A stretch of DNA of 64,000 nt, from the NCBI GenBank assembly GCA_963773315.1, contig CAVZAF010000001.1, positions 70,937 to 134,936 of the forward strand, given 5' to 3'. The stretch's first letter is position 1; every line of letters begins with the position of its first letter. The stretch is from DATKAS01 sp963773315 (lineage in GTDB: Bacteria > Actinomycetota > Acidimicrobiia > Acidimicrobiales > DATKAS01). The notes below the pieces were generated by a model, which had not been told where the DNA came from, did not search any database, and was given only the letters and a program-made list of their open reading frames with translations. A program made the translations under genes and the position numbers. This document shows positions 45,741 through 54,930 of the stretch, piece by piece.

Positions 45741-46313
45741 ATGACTGCACCCCGTATCTCGACTGACGAACCTGTCGTCGTACACGAAGAGCTGCCGCCG
45801 CCGGTCAACGCTGACCGCTTGCGTCCGCCGAGCGCGTACGACTCTCTTCCCTACGAGCGCGTCGAGCACGCGACGACCACGCGCACCCGCACGGCGTTCT
45901 CGCTGGCGCAGTTCTTCCATGCCGTCTGCGGCATCGCCCTTACGGCGTTCGGTGCGGTGACGATGGCGAAGGCCGGCTTCGATCGGCCGATCGGCGAGCA
46001 GACCGCCGAGGTGCTCAAGATCACGCAGACGACCGCGATCGGCATCGCCGAAGTGTCGGCTGGCGTGCTCCTGATCCTCGCCGCGCTCTCGCCGCGGGGC
46101 CGAATCTTCGGCGGGTTCATCGGCGCGCTCGTCGGTGTCGGCGGCATCGTGGTGCTCGCCGCGTCGAACGCCGTGCTCGCAGACCTCCACACCGAACGCG
46201 CGCTGGGCTGGGTGTTGCTGGTGATCGGCGGCCTGTCGCTGCTCGCCGCGTTCTTCCCGACCCATGTCGTTGAGACAACGCACGCCGAGGTGCGCCCTGA
46301 GGTGCGCGTGTGA
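45741..46313 (+). CDS. Membrane protein of unknown function
   Basis: A 190-residue protein with a 55-residue polar N-terminal part and four hydrophobic segments (AQFFHAVCGIALTAFGAVTM, AIGIAEVSAGVLLILAALSP, FIGALVGVGGIVVLAASNAV, VLLVIGGLSLLAAFFP). ATG 45741 follows CACAAGGAGG. Similar proteins in stress regulons are known but no function is assigned. Directly follows the sigma gene. Confidence 0.72.
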   Translation: MTAPRISTDEPVVVHEELPPPVNADRLRPPSAYDSLPYERVEHATTTRTRTAFSLAQFFHAVCGIALTAFGAVTMAKAGFDRPIGEQTAEVLKITQTTAIGIAEVSAGVLLILAALSPRGRIFGGFIGALVGVGGIVVLAASNAVLADLHTERALGWVLLVIGGLSLLAAFFPTHVVETTHAEVRPEVRV

Positions 46314-46485
46314 GCGTGCCGGACCCGGGCAACCCCGACGTCCAACCGCCGCCCGTGGAGCCGGAGCCGATTCCGGCTCCACCGGCGCCGGACCCGCTCC
46401 CCCCCAACCGCTTCCGTCGCCCGGAGATGTGCCGCCTCCGGTTCCGCCTCCCCCGCTTCCGGAGTCGGACGGTCCGAAGGCGTGA
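46310..46485 (+). CDS. Short proline-rich protein, frameshifted at a C-run
   Basis: Reads VPDPGNPDVQPPPVEPEPIP and then, after a one-base shift, QPLPSPGDVPPPVPPPPLP and a stop. The shift falls at a run of seven C at about 46399-46405; eight would restore frame. About 60 residues, nearly half Pro. GTG 46310 overlaps the preceding stop (GTGTGA). Function unknown. Confidence 0.5.
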
Positions 46486-46517
46486 GTGCCATGTGCCCGG
46501 TGAGCCCCTCCGCCCTC

Positions 46518-47588
46518 CTATGGGGCTCCCGGGCGCGTGGATGGCTCTGAGCTGAGCAGCAGATCGAGCAAGTCCGACACCTTCGCAGTCGCCAAGCCGA
46601 TGCAGGTGTCGGCAGCGCCGTAGTAGAGGCGCAGCATGTCGTCGACCACGACGCCGCCACATGGGAACACCACGTTGGGCACGTCGCCCGAGCGTTCGTA
46701 CGGGGCAGTGGGACTCAGTAGCCAGTGGTCGGCGCGTGCGCGCAGACGCACAGGGTCGTTGAGGTCGAGCAGCGCGACGCCGACGCGGTAGAGCGCCCCG
46801 CTCATGGTGTGCCGTACCCCGTGGTACACGAGCAGCCACCCCTCGGGCGTCTCGATCGGCGGAGGCCCGATGCCGATGCGGGCGTGGTCCCACCAGCCGC
46901 CGGGCCGGCATGTCATCACGCGTTCCGGCGATCGCCATGACTCGAGGTCTTCTGACCGCGAGAGCCAGATCTCGGCTGATCCGCTCGCCATGACGACAGG
47001 ACGGTGCAGCAAGCACCAGTAGCCGTCGATGCGATGAGGGAACACCGCGGCGTTCTTGTCCTCGGGTGGCATCACGACGGCCTGGTGATCGAGCGTCACG
47101 AAGTCGGTCGTCTTGGCGAGGTAGACGCACGGGCCACCCGGACCGAACGCGGTGCAGGTGATCACCCACCCGCCGAGCTCGGGGCAGTGCACGAGGCGCG
47201 GATCTTCGAATCCCCACGCGCTCGCGATGCTGCCGGCTTCGGGTGACAGCAGCGGCGTCGTCTCGACCCGCCAGCCTCCGACCCCGTCCGCGGACCGCGC
47301 GACGTGCAGCTGCGAGAGGCCGCGACGGTCCTCGACACGAACGAGCATCAACGTCTCACCGCTCTCGAGCATCGTCGCTCCCGGATTGAACACGACGTTC
47401 GCTTCGAACGGAAGGTCCGCAGCGGTGAGAATCGGGTTCGCCGGATGACGGACGAAGATCTCGTCGACTTGGCTGAGCGGCCGTGGAGCGTGTCCGTCGA
47501 GGCGCCCCTCGCGGTGTCCGTCGGGCTCGACCACCTCGAGTTCGCGCGACGAGCGTCGGGGCAGCCATGTGACGCGCGGTCGCTTCAT
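46518..47588 (-). CDS. GH130-family glycoside phosphorylase/hydrolase
   Basis: A 356-residue five-bladed beta-propeller enzyme. NPILTAADLPFEANVVFNPG, RSADGVGGWRV, WGFEDPRLVHCPELGGWVIT (the Asp of EDPR is the likely catalytic residue), FPHRIDGYWCLLHRP and PCGGVVVDDMLRLYYGAADT are GH130 signatures. Family members phosphorolyse or hydrolyse beta-mannosides. ATG 47588 overlaps the upstream GT gene by 4 bases, so the two are coupled and may act on the same glycan. Confidence 0.88.
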   Translation of the reverse strand: MKRPRVTWLPRRSSRELEVVEPDGHREGRLDGHAPRPLSQVDEIFVRHPANPILTAADLPFEANVVFNPGATMLESGETLMLVRVEDRRGLSQLHVARSADGVGGWRVETTPLLSPEAGSIASAWGFEDPRLVHCPELGGWVITCTAFGPGGPCVYLAKTTDFVTLDHQAVVMPPEDKNAAVFPHRIDGYWCLLHRPVVMASGSAEIWLSRSEDLESWRSPERVMTCRPGGWWDHARIGIGPPPIETPEGWLLVYHGVRHTMSGALYRVGVALLDLNDPVRLRARADHWLLSPTAPYERSGDVPNVVFPCGGVVVDDMLRLYYGAADTCIGLATAKVSDLLDLLLSSEPSTRPGAP

Positions 47589-49827
47589 GCGATCACAGAG
47601 GCAACCGCACGCACCGGCCGCGCCGCAAGCCTGCGGTGCACGAGCACCGCGCGCTGGAAGGCGAGCGTCGACTCGGCGCCGCAGTTCAAGTTCGGCACCA
47701 GGCCGAGCCCGTCGCGGCACGCTCCGGTGCTGCAGTCGGCGAGCACCGTCGCGTGGACGTTGGCGCCGAGGAACCACGCGAGGCAACGCGAGGCAGCTTC
47801 GGCATGCCCGCCGTCGCCGGTCACATCGAGTGCGGCGACGTGCGCTTCCATCAGGCCGAGCGCCTCGAGAGGTTGCTCGTCACCGGAGTCAGCGACGCGA
47901 TCGCCATCGGCGACCCAGACGTTGCCGGGGAACCGGTACACGCCCGACGAGTCGGAGCAGAGCTCGTCGAGCCACGCGAGCGAGGCGAGCCCGACGCCGA
48001 CCGCGGTGTCGTTCGCGACCTGTGCTCCGCCACGGATGAGCGCCTCGCAGAGCCTCGCGTTGTCATAGGTGAGCTGCGCCTCGAACCACGGCCACGGTTG
48101 GTCGGGACGCCACAGAGAAGCAAGGGACTGCACGTGGCGCTGCAGCAGAGCCGTGGCAGACGCGGGGCGGGTGGGACCCCACGCCGCCAAGCCGAGCACT
48201 GCGTACGCGCTCGTGCGGATCGACGGGTTCGACGCGTCGAGGCCACTGATCAGTCGCCGCGTCAACGTGTCTGCCGGCGAGCGGAGTGCCGGATCGGTCT
48301 CGCGGCTGAGCAGCTCGCCGAGCGCCCAGATCGTGCGACCGACATGGTCACCGTGATGCGGCTCGTCGAGCCATCTGCGGTCCCAGCTCAAGAAGTTGCG
48401 CATCGCCGCTGACTCACCGTCGCTCGCAGCGCGCGAAGAAGGCGAGCGCGCGCACGACGTCAGGCGCCCAAGTCGCATCGGTGAGCGCCAGCTCTTGCGC
48501 GACAGGGAGGAACCGAGCGACGTCGTCCACGCAGTAGCCGTGCTCGAGCGCCGGCACCCTGCCGTCCGCGTGCTGGTAGATGCCTGTCTCGTCGACCATC
48601 GCGCGCAGGTGGGCCGTTGAGGTCCTCACGGCGCTGTCCGGACGTCGGGGGCCGTGCAGGCGAGGCACATGGCGGCTGGCTGCACGCCTGCGCCGGTGCA
48701 TCTCGATCGCGTCGCGCAGCACCGCCGCGGTCTGACGGCCGACTTCCGGCCATGACAGCGAGGCTCCTGCTCGTCGGGCAGCTTCACGGGCCTCCTCCAA
48801 CGCCTCGGGCTTCACAAGCAGCTCGGTCAGAGCATCGGCGAGCGGCTCCGCCTCGCCAAAGGGGACGAGGCAGCCGGCACCGTCGCTCAACAGATCCTCC
48901 GCGTACCTGTACGGGGTGGACACCGCCGGCTTCCCCGCGGCGATCGCGAACGTGAGCGCGCCGGACACGATCTGGTCGCCGTGCCGGTACGGGGTGCAGA
49001 AGACGTCCGTCGCCGCGAGTAGCTGAGCGAGATCCTCGAGGTCGAGGAAGCGGTCGAGGAAGATCACGTTGTCCTCGAGGTCGAGCTCGCGGACGCGCCG
49101 CTTCAGACCCTCCCGATACTTCTCGCCCTCGGTCCGCACGATCTCCGGATGGGTGCGTCCGGCGATCACGTACATCACGTCAGGCACCAAGTCGCGGACC
49201 CTCGCCATTGCCTCGACAGCGACCTCGATCCCCTTGCCCGACGAAAGCAAGCCGAACGTCGACACGACGGGACGATCGGCGACCCCGAGCGATGCCTTTG
49301 CAGCTGACGACGAGCGCGGTGTGTACAACTCGGCGGGGGCGCCATGAGGCACCACCCGGAGCTTGCTCGCGCGCACGAGGTGTTGTTCGAGCACCATTCG
49401 TCGCGCAGTCGCAGTGAAGACCATGACCGATGCAGCGCGATCACACAGCTGTCGCACGATGCGGGCCTGGTGCGGCGATGGATGCGGCAGCACGGTGTGC
49501 AGCGCCACGACGAGGGGCACTTCGAGCGCGTCGATCAGATCGAGGATCAACGCCCCGTCGGGACCGCCAAAGATGCCGAACTCATGCTCGAGCAAGACCG
49601 CGTCGAAGCCATTGGCGATGACAGCAGCTTCTCTGTACGAAGCCACGTCGTCATGCCCGATGACTGCCACGACGTCCGGCCCGAGCTCTTGCCGCGTCTG
49701 TCACGACTGCCGCTACACCCGGCCGTTCGAAGCCAGCTCTGCCCTCGAGCGACGCGACGACGTCAGCCGTGAACGTTGCGATGCCGCAGACCCGGGGCGG
49801 GTATGTACCAATCACTAAGGGCCGCAT
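47585..49827 (-). CDS. GT4 glycosyltransferase with C-terminal helical domain, two frameshifts
   Basis: About 745 residues when joined. MRPLVIGTYPPRVCGIATFT starts it (ATG 49827); near 49690 the frame shifts to VAVIGHDDVASYREAA; VLLEHEFGIFGG, FGLLSSGKGIEVAVEAMA and GDQIVSGALTFAIAAGKPAV are GT4 blocks. From about 48600 there is a 300-residue helical part (EHGYCVDDVARFLPVA, then after a shift near 48414 NFLSWDRRWLDE, HGDHVGRTIWALGELL) that looks like an alpha/alpha barrel. The two-domain protein is one gene in relatives. With GH130 it suggests synthesis and turnover of a mannose-containing glycan. Confidence 0.8.
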
Positions 49828-49871
49828 GTGCCGTCCCTACCCTAGCCCGCCTCGGATGAGACTCCCCCCGC

Positions 49872-49908
49872 GTGACAGGCCCACGGCGTCGAGCCGCGGG
49901 CCTGTCAC
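49872..49908 (-). terminator. Strong hairpin downstream of csbD
   Basis: GTGACAGGCCC and GGGCCTGTCAC, a perfect 11-base stem, with an inner CGGC/GCCG. It lies after the CsbD gene and before the GT gene on the minus strand, as expected of a terminator; no long U-tract, which is normal for high-G+C bacteria. Confidence 0.75.
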
Positions 49909-49932
49909 CTGGTGTTCTTCGAGAACCACCTG

Positions 49933-50124
49933 CTACTTCTTGAACTTCTCCGTGACTGCGTCGACGGCGTCTTCCACCTTGTCCTTCGCCTTCTCCGCCG
50001 TCTCCTTCACCTTCGCGCCAGCCTGATCCGCCTTGCCTTCGCGCTCGAGGTCCTTGTCACCGGTGATGACACCGGTGGCTTCCTTCACACGACCTTTGAC
50101 GTCGTCGGCCTTGGACTCACCCAT
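49933..50124 (-). CDS. CsbD-family stress protein
   Basis: A 63-residue highly charged protein: MGESKADDVKGRVKEATGVI, GDKDLEREGKADQAGAKVKE, then an amphipathic helix. CsbD is a classic sigma-B-controlled protein of unknown role. ATG 50124 has AAAGGAG eight bases before. A SigB-type promoter lies 44-69 bases upstream. Confidence 0.92.
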   Translation of the reverse strand: MGESKADDVKGRVKEATGVITGDKDLEREGKADQAGAKVKETAEKAKDKVEDAVDAVTEKFKK

Positions 50125-50167
50125 TGGTTGCTCCTTTGGTCGATCTCGGACGAACTTCCGCCTTCGG

Positions 50168-50193
50168 ATACCCGCACGACGCGACTTCGAACC
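50168..50193 (-). promoter_or_regulatory. SigB/SigF-type promoter for csbD
   Basis: On the minus strand GTTC, about 15 bases, GGGTAT: the -10 is perfect and the -35 has one change from GTTT. Points at csbD, whose B. subtilis namesake is SigB-dependent. Confidence 0.7.
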
Positions 50194-50243
50194 CCTGGTG
50201 ACCATCGGGTGACCGTCCCGGCGCGCCGATAGCGTCACTCGCC

Positions 50244-51890
50244 GTGCCTCTGCGCTGGCGGCTCGCGCTGATCGCTGCTGCCTACGTCCTCGTGACATTG
50301 CTCGGCGGGCTCGCGACGCTGCGCGCGGCACAGCACTGGTCTGAAGCGCTCGATGACCGCCGCGCATGGCTCGTCGCCTCAGAGCAGGCCGCGCGACTGC
50401 GCGCGGCGTATGTCGACCAGGAGACAGGTCAGCGCGGCTACGTCATCACCGCGCAGCAGGACTTCCTCGATCCCTACGAGCGCGGCATGGCCGACGCGAC
50501 GACGCTCACCGCGTCTCTCGAGACCGTCGCGGCGAAGGACTCGAGCGACCTGCCGATCGGTGGAGTGGAGCAGGCGGCCAGTGACTGGCGAACCGAGGCG
50601 AGCAAGGAGATCGAAGCCGTGCGCGAGGGCAACCAGCCACTCGCCGAGTCGCTCGTCGCAACCGGGATCGCGAAGTCACGGTTCGACACCGTGAGGGACC
50701 GCCTCGACCAGCTCGATGGCGCGATCTCGAACCGGCTCGACCAGATCCGCACATCTGTCGACGACCGGCGGGTGCGCACTGCGCAGACGTTCGTGGTGAC
50801 CGTGCTGATGGCGCTCGTCGTGACGGCGGTCGCCGCGGTTCTCGTGCGGAGATGGATCATGGTGCCGCTCGCGTCACTCACGGCCGCCGTGCGCCGCGTC
50901 CGCAGCGGCTTGCCGGCCGCGGTCACGCCGCAGGGGCCTCCCGAGCTCCGGCAGGTCGCGACCGCGGTCGACGAGATGCAGCGGACGATCTCACAGCAGC
51001 GTGACGACGCGATCAGAGCGCGTGAGGCGATCGAGCAGAGCACGATCCTCGCGCTGCAGGTGCGCTCCGAGCTCGCCGGCGATCTCGGCGACTACCCGGA
51101 CGGCTGGACCATGGCCGCTGGCCTTCGCGCCGCGGAGGGCATCGTCGCCGGCGACTGCTACGACGTCTCACTGATCTCGCCGACCACCATCGCCATCGTC
51201 GTCCTCGACATCGCGGGTCACGGCGCGCAGAGCGCGGTCGCAGCGCTCAAGTGCAAAGAGCTCCTGAAGGCCGCGCTCCGTTCAGGCCTCGAGCCGGGCG
51301 CGGCGCTGTCATGGCTGAGCGAGCAGGAGCATGGCCTCGGCGAGCTCTTCCTCACTGCTTTCATCGCGGTCCTCGACACTGCGAGCGGCCGAGGCACCTA
51401 CGGGAACGCGGGCCACCCGCACGCGATCCTCGCGACGGGAGCATCACTCGAACGGCTGGGGCCGACAGGCCCGATCGTGGGCCCCTTCGTCACGACCTGG
51501 CAGAGCGGGTCGATGGCCGTCATGCCCGGAGGCAAGCTGGTCATCTACACCGACGGTCTCCTCGAAGCCCGAGACCACGATCGAGCCTTCTACGGCGAGA
51601 CCCGCCTCATCGACCTGCTCCAGGGCCTGGACTGCCGCGAGGCGCAGCCCGTCGTCGACCGCATCCTCTCGGACCTCGACGACTTCCACCCGGGGCGCCT
51701 CGCCGACGACGTCACCGTCGTCGTCGCCTGCCGCGCCGGATCCGACGATGTGACAGAAGCAGCATCCAACCTGCCCGAGCACGTGTCTGAACCTCCGCTC
51801 AGCATGGGTACAGCAGCGCCAACAGCGGGATCCTCCGCTCTCACCCCGCGGATCGACGACGATGAGCGCGCACAACAACCCGTGCCATGA
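50244..51890 (+). CDS. Membrane PP2C phosphatase with CHASE3-HAMP sensor (RsbU/P-like)
   Basis: A 548-residue stress-sensing phosphatase. TM1 at residues 5-25, an extracytoplasmic CHASE3-like helical domain (AAYVDQETGQRGYVITAQQD), TM2 near 180-200, HAMP (RRWIMVPLASLTAAVRRVRS), coiled linker, then a SpoIIE/PP2C domain: AAEGIVAGDCYDVSLIS and VVLDIAGHGAQSAVAALKCK (metal Asp), GKLVIYTDGLLEARD and LADDVTVVVA. Would dephosphorylate a STAS-type antagonist, and its STAS partner is encoded two genes later. GTG 50244. Overlaps the next gene by 4 bases. Confidence 0.9.
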   Translation: MPLRWRLALIAAAYVLVTLLGGLATLRAAQHWSEALDDRRAWLVASEQAARLRAAYVDQETGQRGYVITAQQDFLDPYERGMADATTLTASLETVAAKDSSDLPIGGVEQAASDWRTEASKEIEAVREGNQPLAESLVATGIAKSRFDTVRDRLDQLDGAISNRLDQIRTSVDDRRVRTAQTFVVTVLMALVVTAVAAVLVRRWIMVPLASLTAAVRRVRSGLPAAVTPQGPPELRQVATAVDEMQRTISQQRDDAIRAREAIEQSTILALQVRSELAGDLGDYPDGWTMAAGLRAAEGIVAGDCYDVSLISPTTIAIVVLDIAGHGAQSAVAALKCKELLKAALRSGLEPGAALSWLSEQEHGLGELFLTAFIAVLDTASGRGTYGNAGHPHAILATGASLERLGPTGPIVGPFVTTWQSGSMAVMPGGKLVIYTDGLLEARDHDRAFYGETRLIDLLQGLDCREAQPVVDRILSDLDDFHPGRLADDVTVVVACRAGSDDVTEAASNLPEHVSEPPLSMGTAAPTAGSSALTPRIDDDERAQQPVP

Positions 51891-52303
51891 CGGATGAAGA
51901 GCATGACTTGAGCAACACCCCAACGGTCCGCGCCCACGCCAACCTCCGGCTGCCCCACAGTGACAGGGCGCCACGGATCGCCCGCGCGTTCGTCGCGGAG
52001 AACCTTCAGGGCTGGCAGCTCGACGACATGGTCGAGACCGCCTCGCTCGTCGCCAGCGAGGTCGTGACCAACGCAGTGATCCACGCCCGCTCCGATGCCG
52101 AGCTCTTGCTCGAGCGCACGCCGACCGCGCTGCGCATCTCGGTGATCGATCACGGCGAGGGGCTGTCGCAGCGCGAGAAGACCGGCGGGGGCGATGGCGG
52201 CCGAGGCCTCCTCATCGTCGAAGCGCTGTCGTCGAGGTGGGGAACAGAGCTAACAGATGGTGGTAACTGCGTATGGGCCGAGCTCGCGATCGAGCCGGCC
52301 TGA
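51887..52303 (+). CDS. RsbW-like anti-sigma kinase (HATPase)
   Basis: A 138-residue GHKL ATPase with an intact N-box (ASLVASEVVTNAVIHA) and glycine boxes (VIDHGEGLS, GGRGLLIVEALSSRWG). Serine kinase of partner switching: binds a sigma factor or phosphorylates a STAS partner. Overlaps the phosphatase gene by four bases. Confidence 0.88.
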   Translation: MTDEEHDLSNTPTVRAHANLRLPHSDRAPRIARAFVAENLQGWQLDDMVETASLVASEVVTNAVIHARSDAELLLERTPTALRISVIDHGEGLSQREKTGGGDGGRGLLIVEALSSRWGTELTDGGNCVWAELAIEPA

Positions 52304-52331
52304 TCTCGAGCACGGGACCTGGGAGGGCACT

Positions 52332-52670
52332 GTGGAAGCGAACCCCGAAGAGCTGACGATCCGCAATCACGTCGACGGCGATGCGCTCGTCATCGAGGTG
52401 AGCGGAGAGATCGACCTGCACACGGCATCCGAGCTGCAACGCACCGTCGACCGGCTCAGCCCGTTTCCGCACCCCGTCGTGCTCGATCTGGGCGGGGTCG
52501 GCTTCATCGACTCGACGGGCATCCGCTCGCTCTTGGCGATCAACAACCGCGCGACCGAGACGACGGGTGAGCCAGTGACGATCACGAACGCGACCGACGG
52601 CACTCGCCGGCTGCTCGAGCTGACCGGGATCGACAAGATCATGACGCTGGGCGACCCGACCGGGGGCTGA
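52332..52670 (+). CDS. STAS-domain anti-sigma-factor antagonist (RsbV-like)
   Basis: A 112-residue STAS protein: ALVIEVSGEIDLHTASELQR, VVLDLGGVGFIDSTGIRSLL, with the phospho-acceptor Ser in DSTGIRS. Phosphorylated by the kinase and dephosphorylated by the PP2C encoded before it. GTG 52332 follows a GGGAGGG site. Confidence 0.9.
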   Translation: MEANPEELTIRNHVDGDALVIEVSGEIDLHTASELQRTVDRLSPFPHPVVLDLGGVGFIDSTGIRSLLAINNRATETTGEPVTITNATDGTRRLLELTGIDKIMTLGDPTGG

Positions 52671-52690
52671 GTGAACGCGCCCGACCGGCG

Positions 52691-54067
52691 CTACGTGTAC
52701 GTCCAGTCTGGGCGCTTGCGGACGTGCCGCTCGTCGTAGACGACGGTCCCGTCGTCGAGGATGTCCTCGATGAGCGGCACCAGCGCGGGACGGAGCGGTC
52801 CCGCTGATCCTTCGAGGCGGGCCACGAACGCGTCCGGAAACGCGCGGAAGATGCTCGACACGACGTTCTGCTCTTCGGTGCCGAGGTAGCAGCGGTTGGC
52901 ATCGGTGACCGTGCGTAGCCGCGCGTTGATCTCGGCAAGGTCGTCGTCGCTGCCGGCGCCCTGCTCGATCGCGAGAAGGCGGTCGGTGATCTCCATGCAC
53001 CCGGTCTTGCATGCGGGGCATTGGCCGCACGACTCGACGGCGAGGAACCGGCTCAGCTCGCGCGCGACGCTCACCATGTCGGCGCTGTCGTCGTAGACCA
53101 CGAACCCTGCCGCGCCGAGCCCCGTTCCAATGGCCTCCATGTCCTCGTAGGTGAGCCGCACATCGAATTGGCCCGCAGGCAAGACCGAGTTCGACACCCC
53201 CGAGAACGCGGCAACGAGCTGGCGTCCCGGACGCGGCCCTCCGCACTCGTCGAGCACGGCGCTGAATGGCGTGCCGCATTCGACTTCGAGCACTCCGCAG
53301 CGCTGCACGTCCCCCACGATCGTCACGATCACGGTGCCGGGCGACTCGGGGGTGCCCATCGAGCGAAACCAGCTCGCGCCCTTCGCGAGGATGTGGGCGG
53401 CCGCGGCGAGCGTCTCGACGTTGTCGACAACGGTCGGGTTGCTGCGGCCTGCCTGACCTGTGCTGACGTCGGCCTCCCACCCGAGCTGGACCGTCGCGAA
53501 CAGGCCGCGCTGCCAAGGCGGCAGCAGCGTCGGCAGTGGATCGCGTCCCTCGATCACCTCGAGGAGCGCCTTCTCCTCACCGAAGAGGTACTCCTCCGGG
53601 CCTTCGACGATCGAGATCTCGAGGTCACCGAGCATCCCGATCGTGCTCATCTCGAGCGCCGCGCGTCGGAGCGCACTGACTTCTCGCGCGTACTTGCGCT
53701 TGGTCGCGCAGTACGCCTGCGTCGCACCGACAGCACACGCGGCGATGGCGAGCCCCTCGATGACCCGATACGGGTCGCGGCGCATGAGGAGCCGGTCTTT
53801 GAAGGTCGCGGGTTCACCCTCCGCGCCGTTTGCGACCGCGTAGTGGTTGCCGCCTCCCCCCCGCTGCACTGATCGCCACTTGACGCCCGTCGGAAAGCCG
53901 GCTCCCCCACGGCCGCGCAGACCCGAGGCGATCATCTCCTCGACCAGGGCCTCCGGGCCAAGGCGGCGCGCCGCGTCCAGCCCAGCGCCGCCCCCGATCG
54001 AGAGGTAGTCCTCGACGGTGTCGATCGGCTGGTCAGGCAGCACGAAGGTGGTGCCGAGGCCCGCCAT
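52691..54067 (-). CDS. NuoF-like NADH-binding flavoprotein
   Basis: A 458-residue complex I 51-kDa-type protein: FMN/NADH-binding GLRGRGGAGFPTGVKW and ANGAEGEPATFKDRLLM, ETLAAAAHILAKGASWFRSM, and the [4Fe-4S] site ESCGQCPACKTGCMEI with a fourth Cys in ANRCYLGTEEQ. No NuoE or NuoG gene lies nearby, so it is not part of a nuo operon here; it may serve a formate dehydrogenase, hydrogenase-like or electron-bifurcating partner elsewhere. The next gene upstream is a small zinc-ribbon protein, 22 bases away. Confidence 0.88.
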   Translation of the reverse strand: MAGLGTTFVLPDQPIDTVEDYLSIGGGAGLDAARRLGPEALVEEMIASGLRGRGGAGFPTGVKWRSVQRGGGGNHYAVANGAEGEPATFKDRLLMRRDPYRVIEGLAIAACAVGATQAYCATKRKYAREVSALRRAALEMSTIGMLGDLEISIVEGPEEYLFGEEKALLEVIEGRDPLPTLLPPWQRGLFATVQLGWEADVSTGQAGRSNPTVVDNVETLAAAAHILAKGASWFRSMGTPESPGTVIVTIVGDVQRCGVLEVECGTPFSAVLDECGGPRPGRQLVAAFSGVSNSVLPAGQFDVRLTYEDMEAIGTGLGAAGFVVYDDSADMVSVARELSRFLAVESCGQCPACKTGCMEITDRLLAIEQGAGSDDDLAEINARLRTVTDANRCYLGTEEQNVVSSIFRAFPDAFVARLEGSAGPLRPALVPLIEDILDDGTVVYDERHVRKRPDWTYT

Positions 54068-54089
54068 CGAGGTCAGGCCGCCATCCGGG

Positions 54090-54467
54090 TCAGGACTCGC
54101 CAGGCGCGGAAGCCGGAGGCGTCTCGCCGTCGAAGCGGCGATCCTCGGCTTCGTGGAGCAGTCGCACCTGGCCCTCGGTCATCTCTGGACCGAAGTTGAC
54201 CACGACGACGCCCCGGCCGCCACAGCTCGGGCATCGCACCGCGAGCACGGCAAGCATGTCCGCCGGGTCGGAAGCACCCTCGAGCCGGCGAAGCGAGTGC
54301 ACTTCGACCTCGCTCGGCGCGGTCACGGCCTGACATGTGCCGCACCTGAGCGAGCCGTCTTCCAACACCTCGAATTCGGTCGTCCAACCCGCGTCTTCGT
54401 AGTCCTGCAGGACCTCGACGAGGGTCGTGTTGTCGCCCGGCGCGCCGGACACAGGGCCGGGGTTCAC
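54090..54467 (-). CDS. Small zinc-ribbon protein
   Basis: A 125-residue protein with SLRCGTCQAVTAPSEV and VRCPSCGGRGVVVVNFG, two CxxC pairs that would form a zinc ribbon; VLQDYEDAGWTTEFEV precedes it. Unrecognised role. GTG 54467. Probably one transcript with its neighbours. Confidence 0.68.
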   Translation of the reverse strand: MNPGPVSGAPGDNTTLVEVLQDYEDAGWTTEFEVLEDGSLRCGTCQAVTAPSEVEVHSLRRLEGASDPADMLAVLAVRCPSCGGRGVVVVNFGPEMTEGQVRLLHEAEDRRFDGETPPASAPGES

Positions 54468-54475
54468 CGCGCGCG

Positions 54476-54814
54476 TCAGCGGTCGAGGACGCGCTCGAGC
54501 TGCGCCTTGCTCATCTTCGAACGGCCGTCGATGCCACGGCGCTGCGCTTCGGCATACAGCTGACGGTAGGTGCGACCACCCGGACCGGTGTGAGAGCGGA
54601 GGCCGCCACGCCGCCCCGACGAGATGTCCTCGATCGACGAACGGCTCGACTCCTCCGCCTCACCGTTGCGAGCACGCTCCTTGTTCACCGTGCGCGCTGC
54701 GATCTCCTCGGCGCTGTCTTCGTCCTCGCCACGGTCGAGCAGTCCTGCCTTGATGTGCTCGTACTGACGCTCTCGTTGGTCTGACCAAGTGGGGTTCGCT
54801 GAATCGCGGGGCAT
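54476..54814 (-). CDS. Rho_N-domain 'plasmid stabilisation'-type protein
   Basis: A 112-residue highly charged protein: RERQYEHIKAGLLDRGEDED, AEEIAARTVNKERARNGEAE, ISSGRRGGLRSHTGPGGRT and a C-terminal SAP/Rho_N-like helix pair (RGIDGRSKMSKAQLERVLD). Often annotated as plasmid stabilisation protein, but found on chromosomes beside stress genes; likely a nucleic-acid-binding stress protein. ATG 54814 with AGGAGG eight bases before. Confidence 0.85.
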   Translation of the reverse strand: MPRDSANPTWSDQRERQYEHIKAGLLDRGEDEDSAEEIAARTVNKERARNGEAEESSRSSIEDISSGRRGGLRSHTGPGGRTYRQLYAEAQRRGIDGRSKMSKAQLERVLDR

Positions 54815-54879
54815 TGGGCACCTCCTGTGCCCTCTGCGCGTGCCCACTTTTCGCCGCGATGAGACCCCGGACGCGAAAC

Positions 54880-54906
54880 GGCCCTGGCACCAGAGGTGTC
54901 AGGGCC
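54880..54906. terminator. Hairpin between DUF7144 and Rho_N genes
   Basis: GGCCCTGGCACC, AGA, GGTGTCAGGGCC: a 12-base stem with one mismatch and a three-base loop. It lies just downstream of the DUF7144-type gene on the minus strand and upstream of the Rho_N gene. Confidence 0.75.
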
Positions 54907-54930
54907 GGTCGACCGAGAGCTTCTCGGAGG

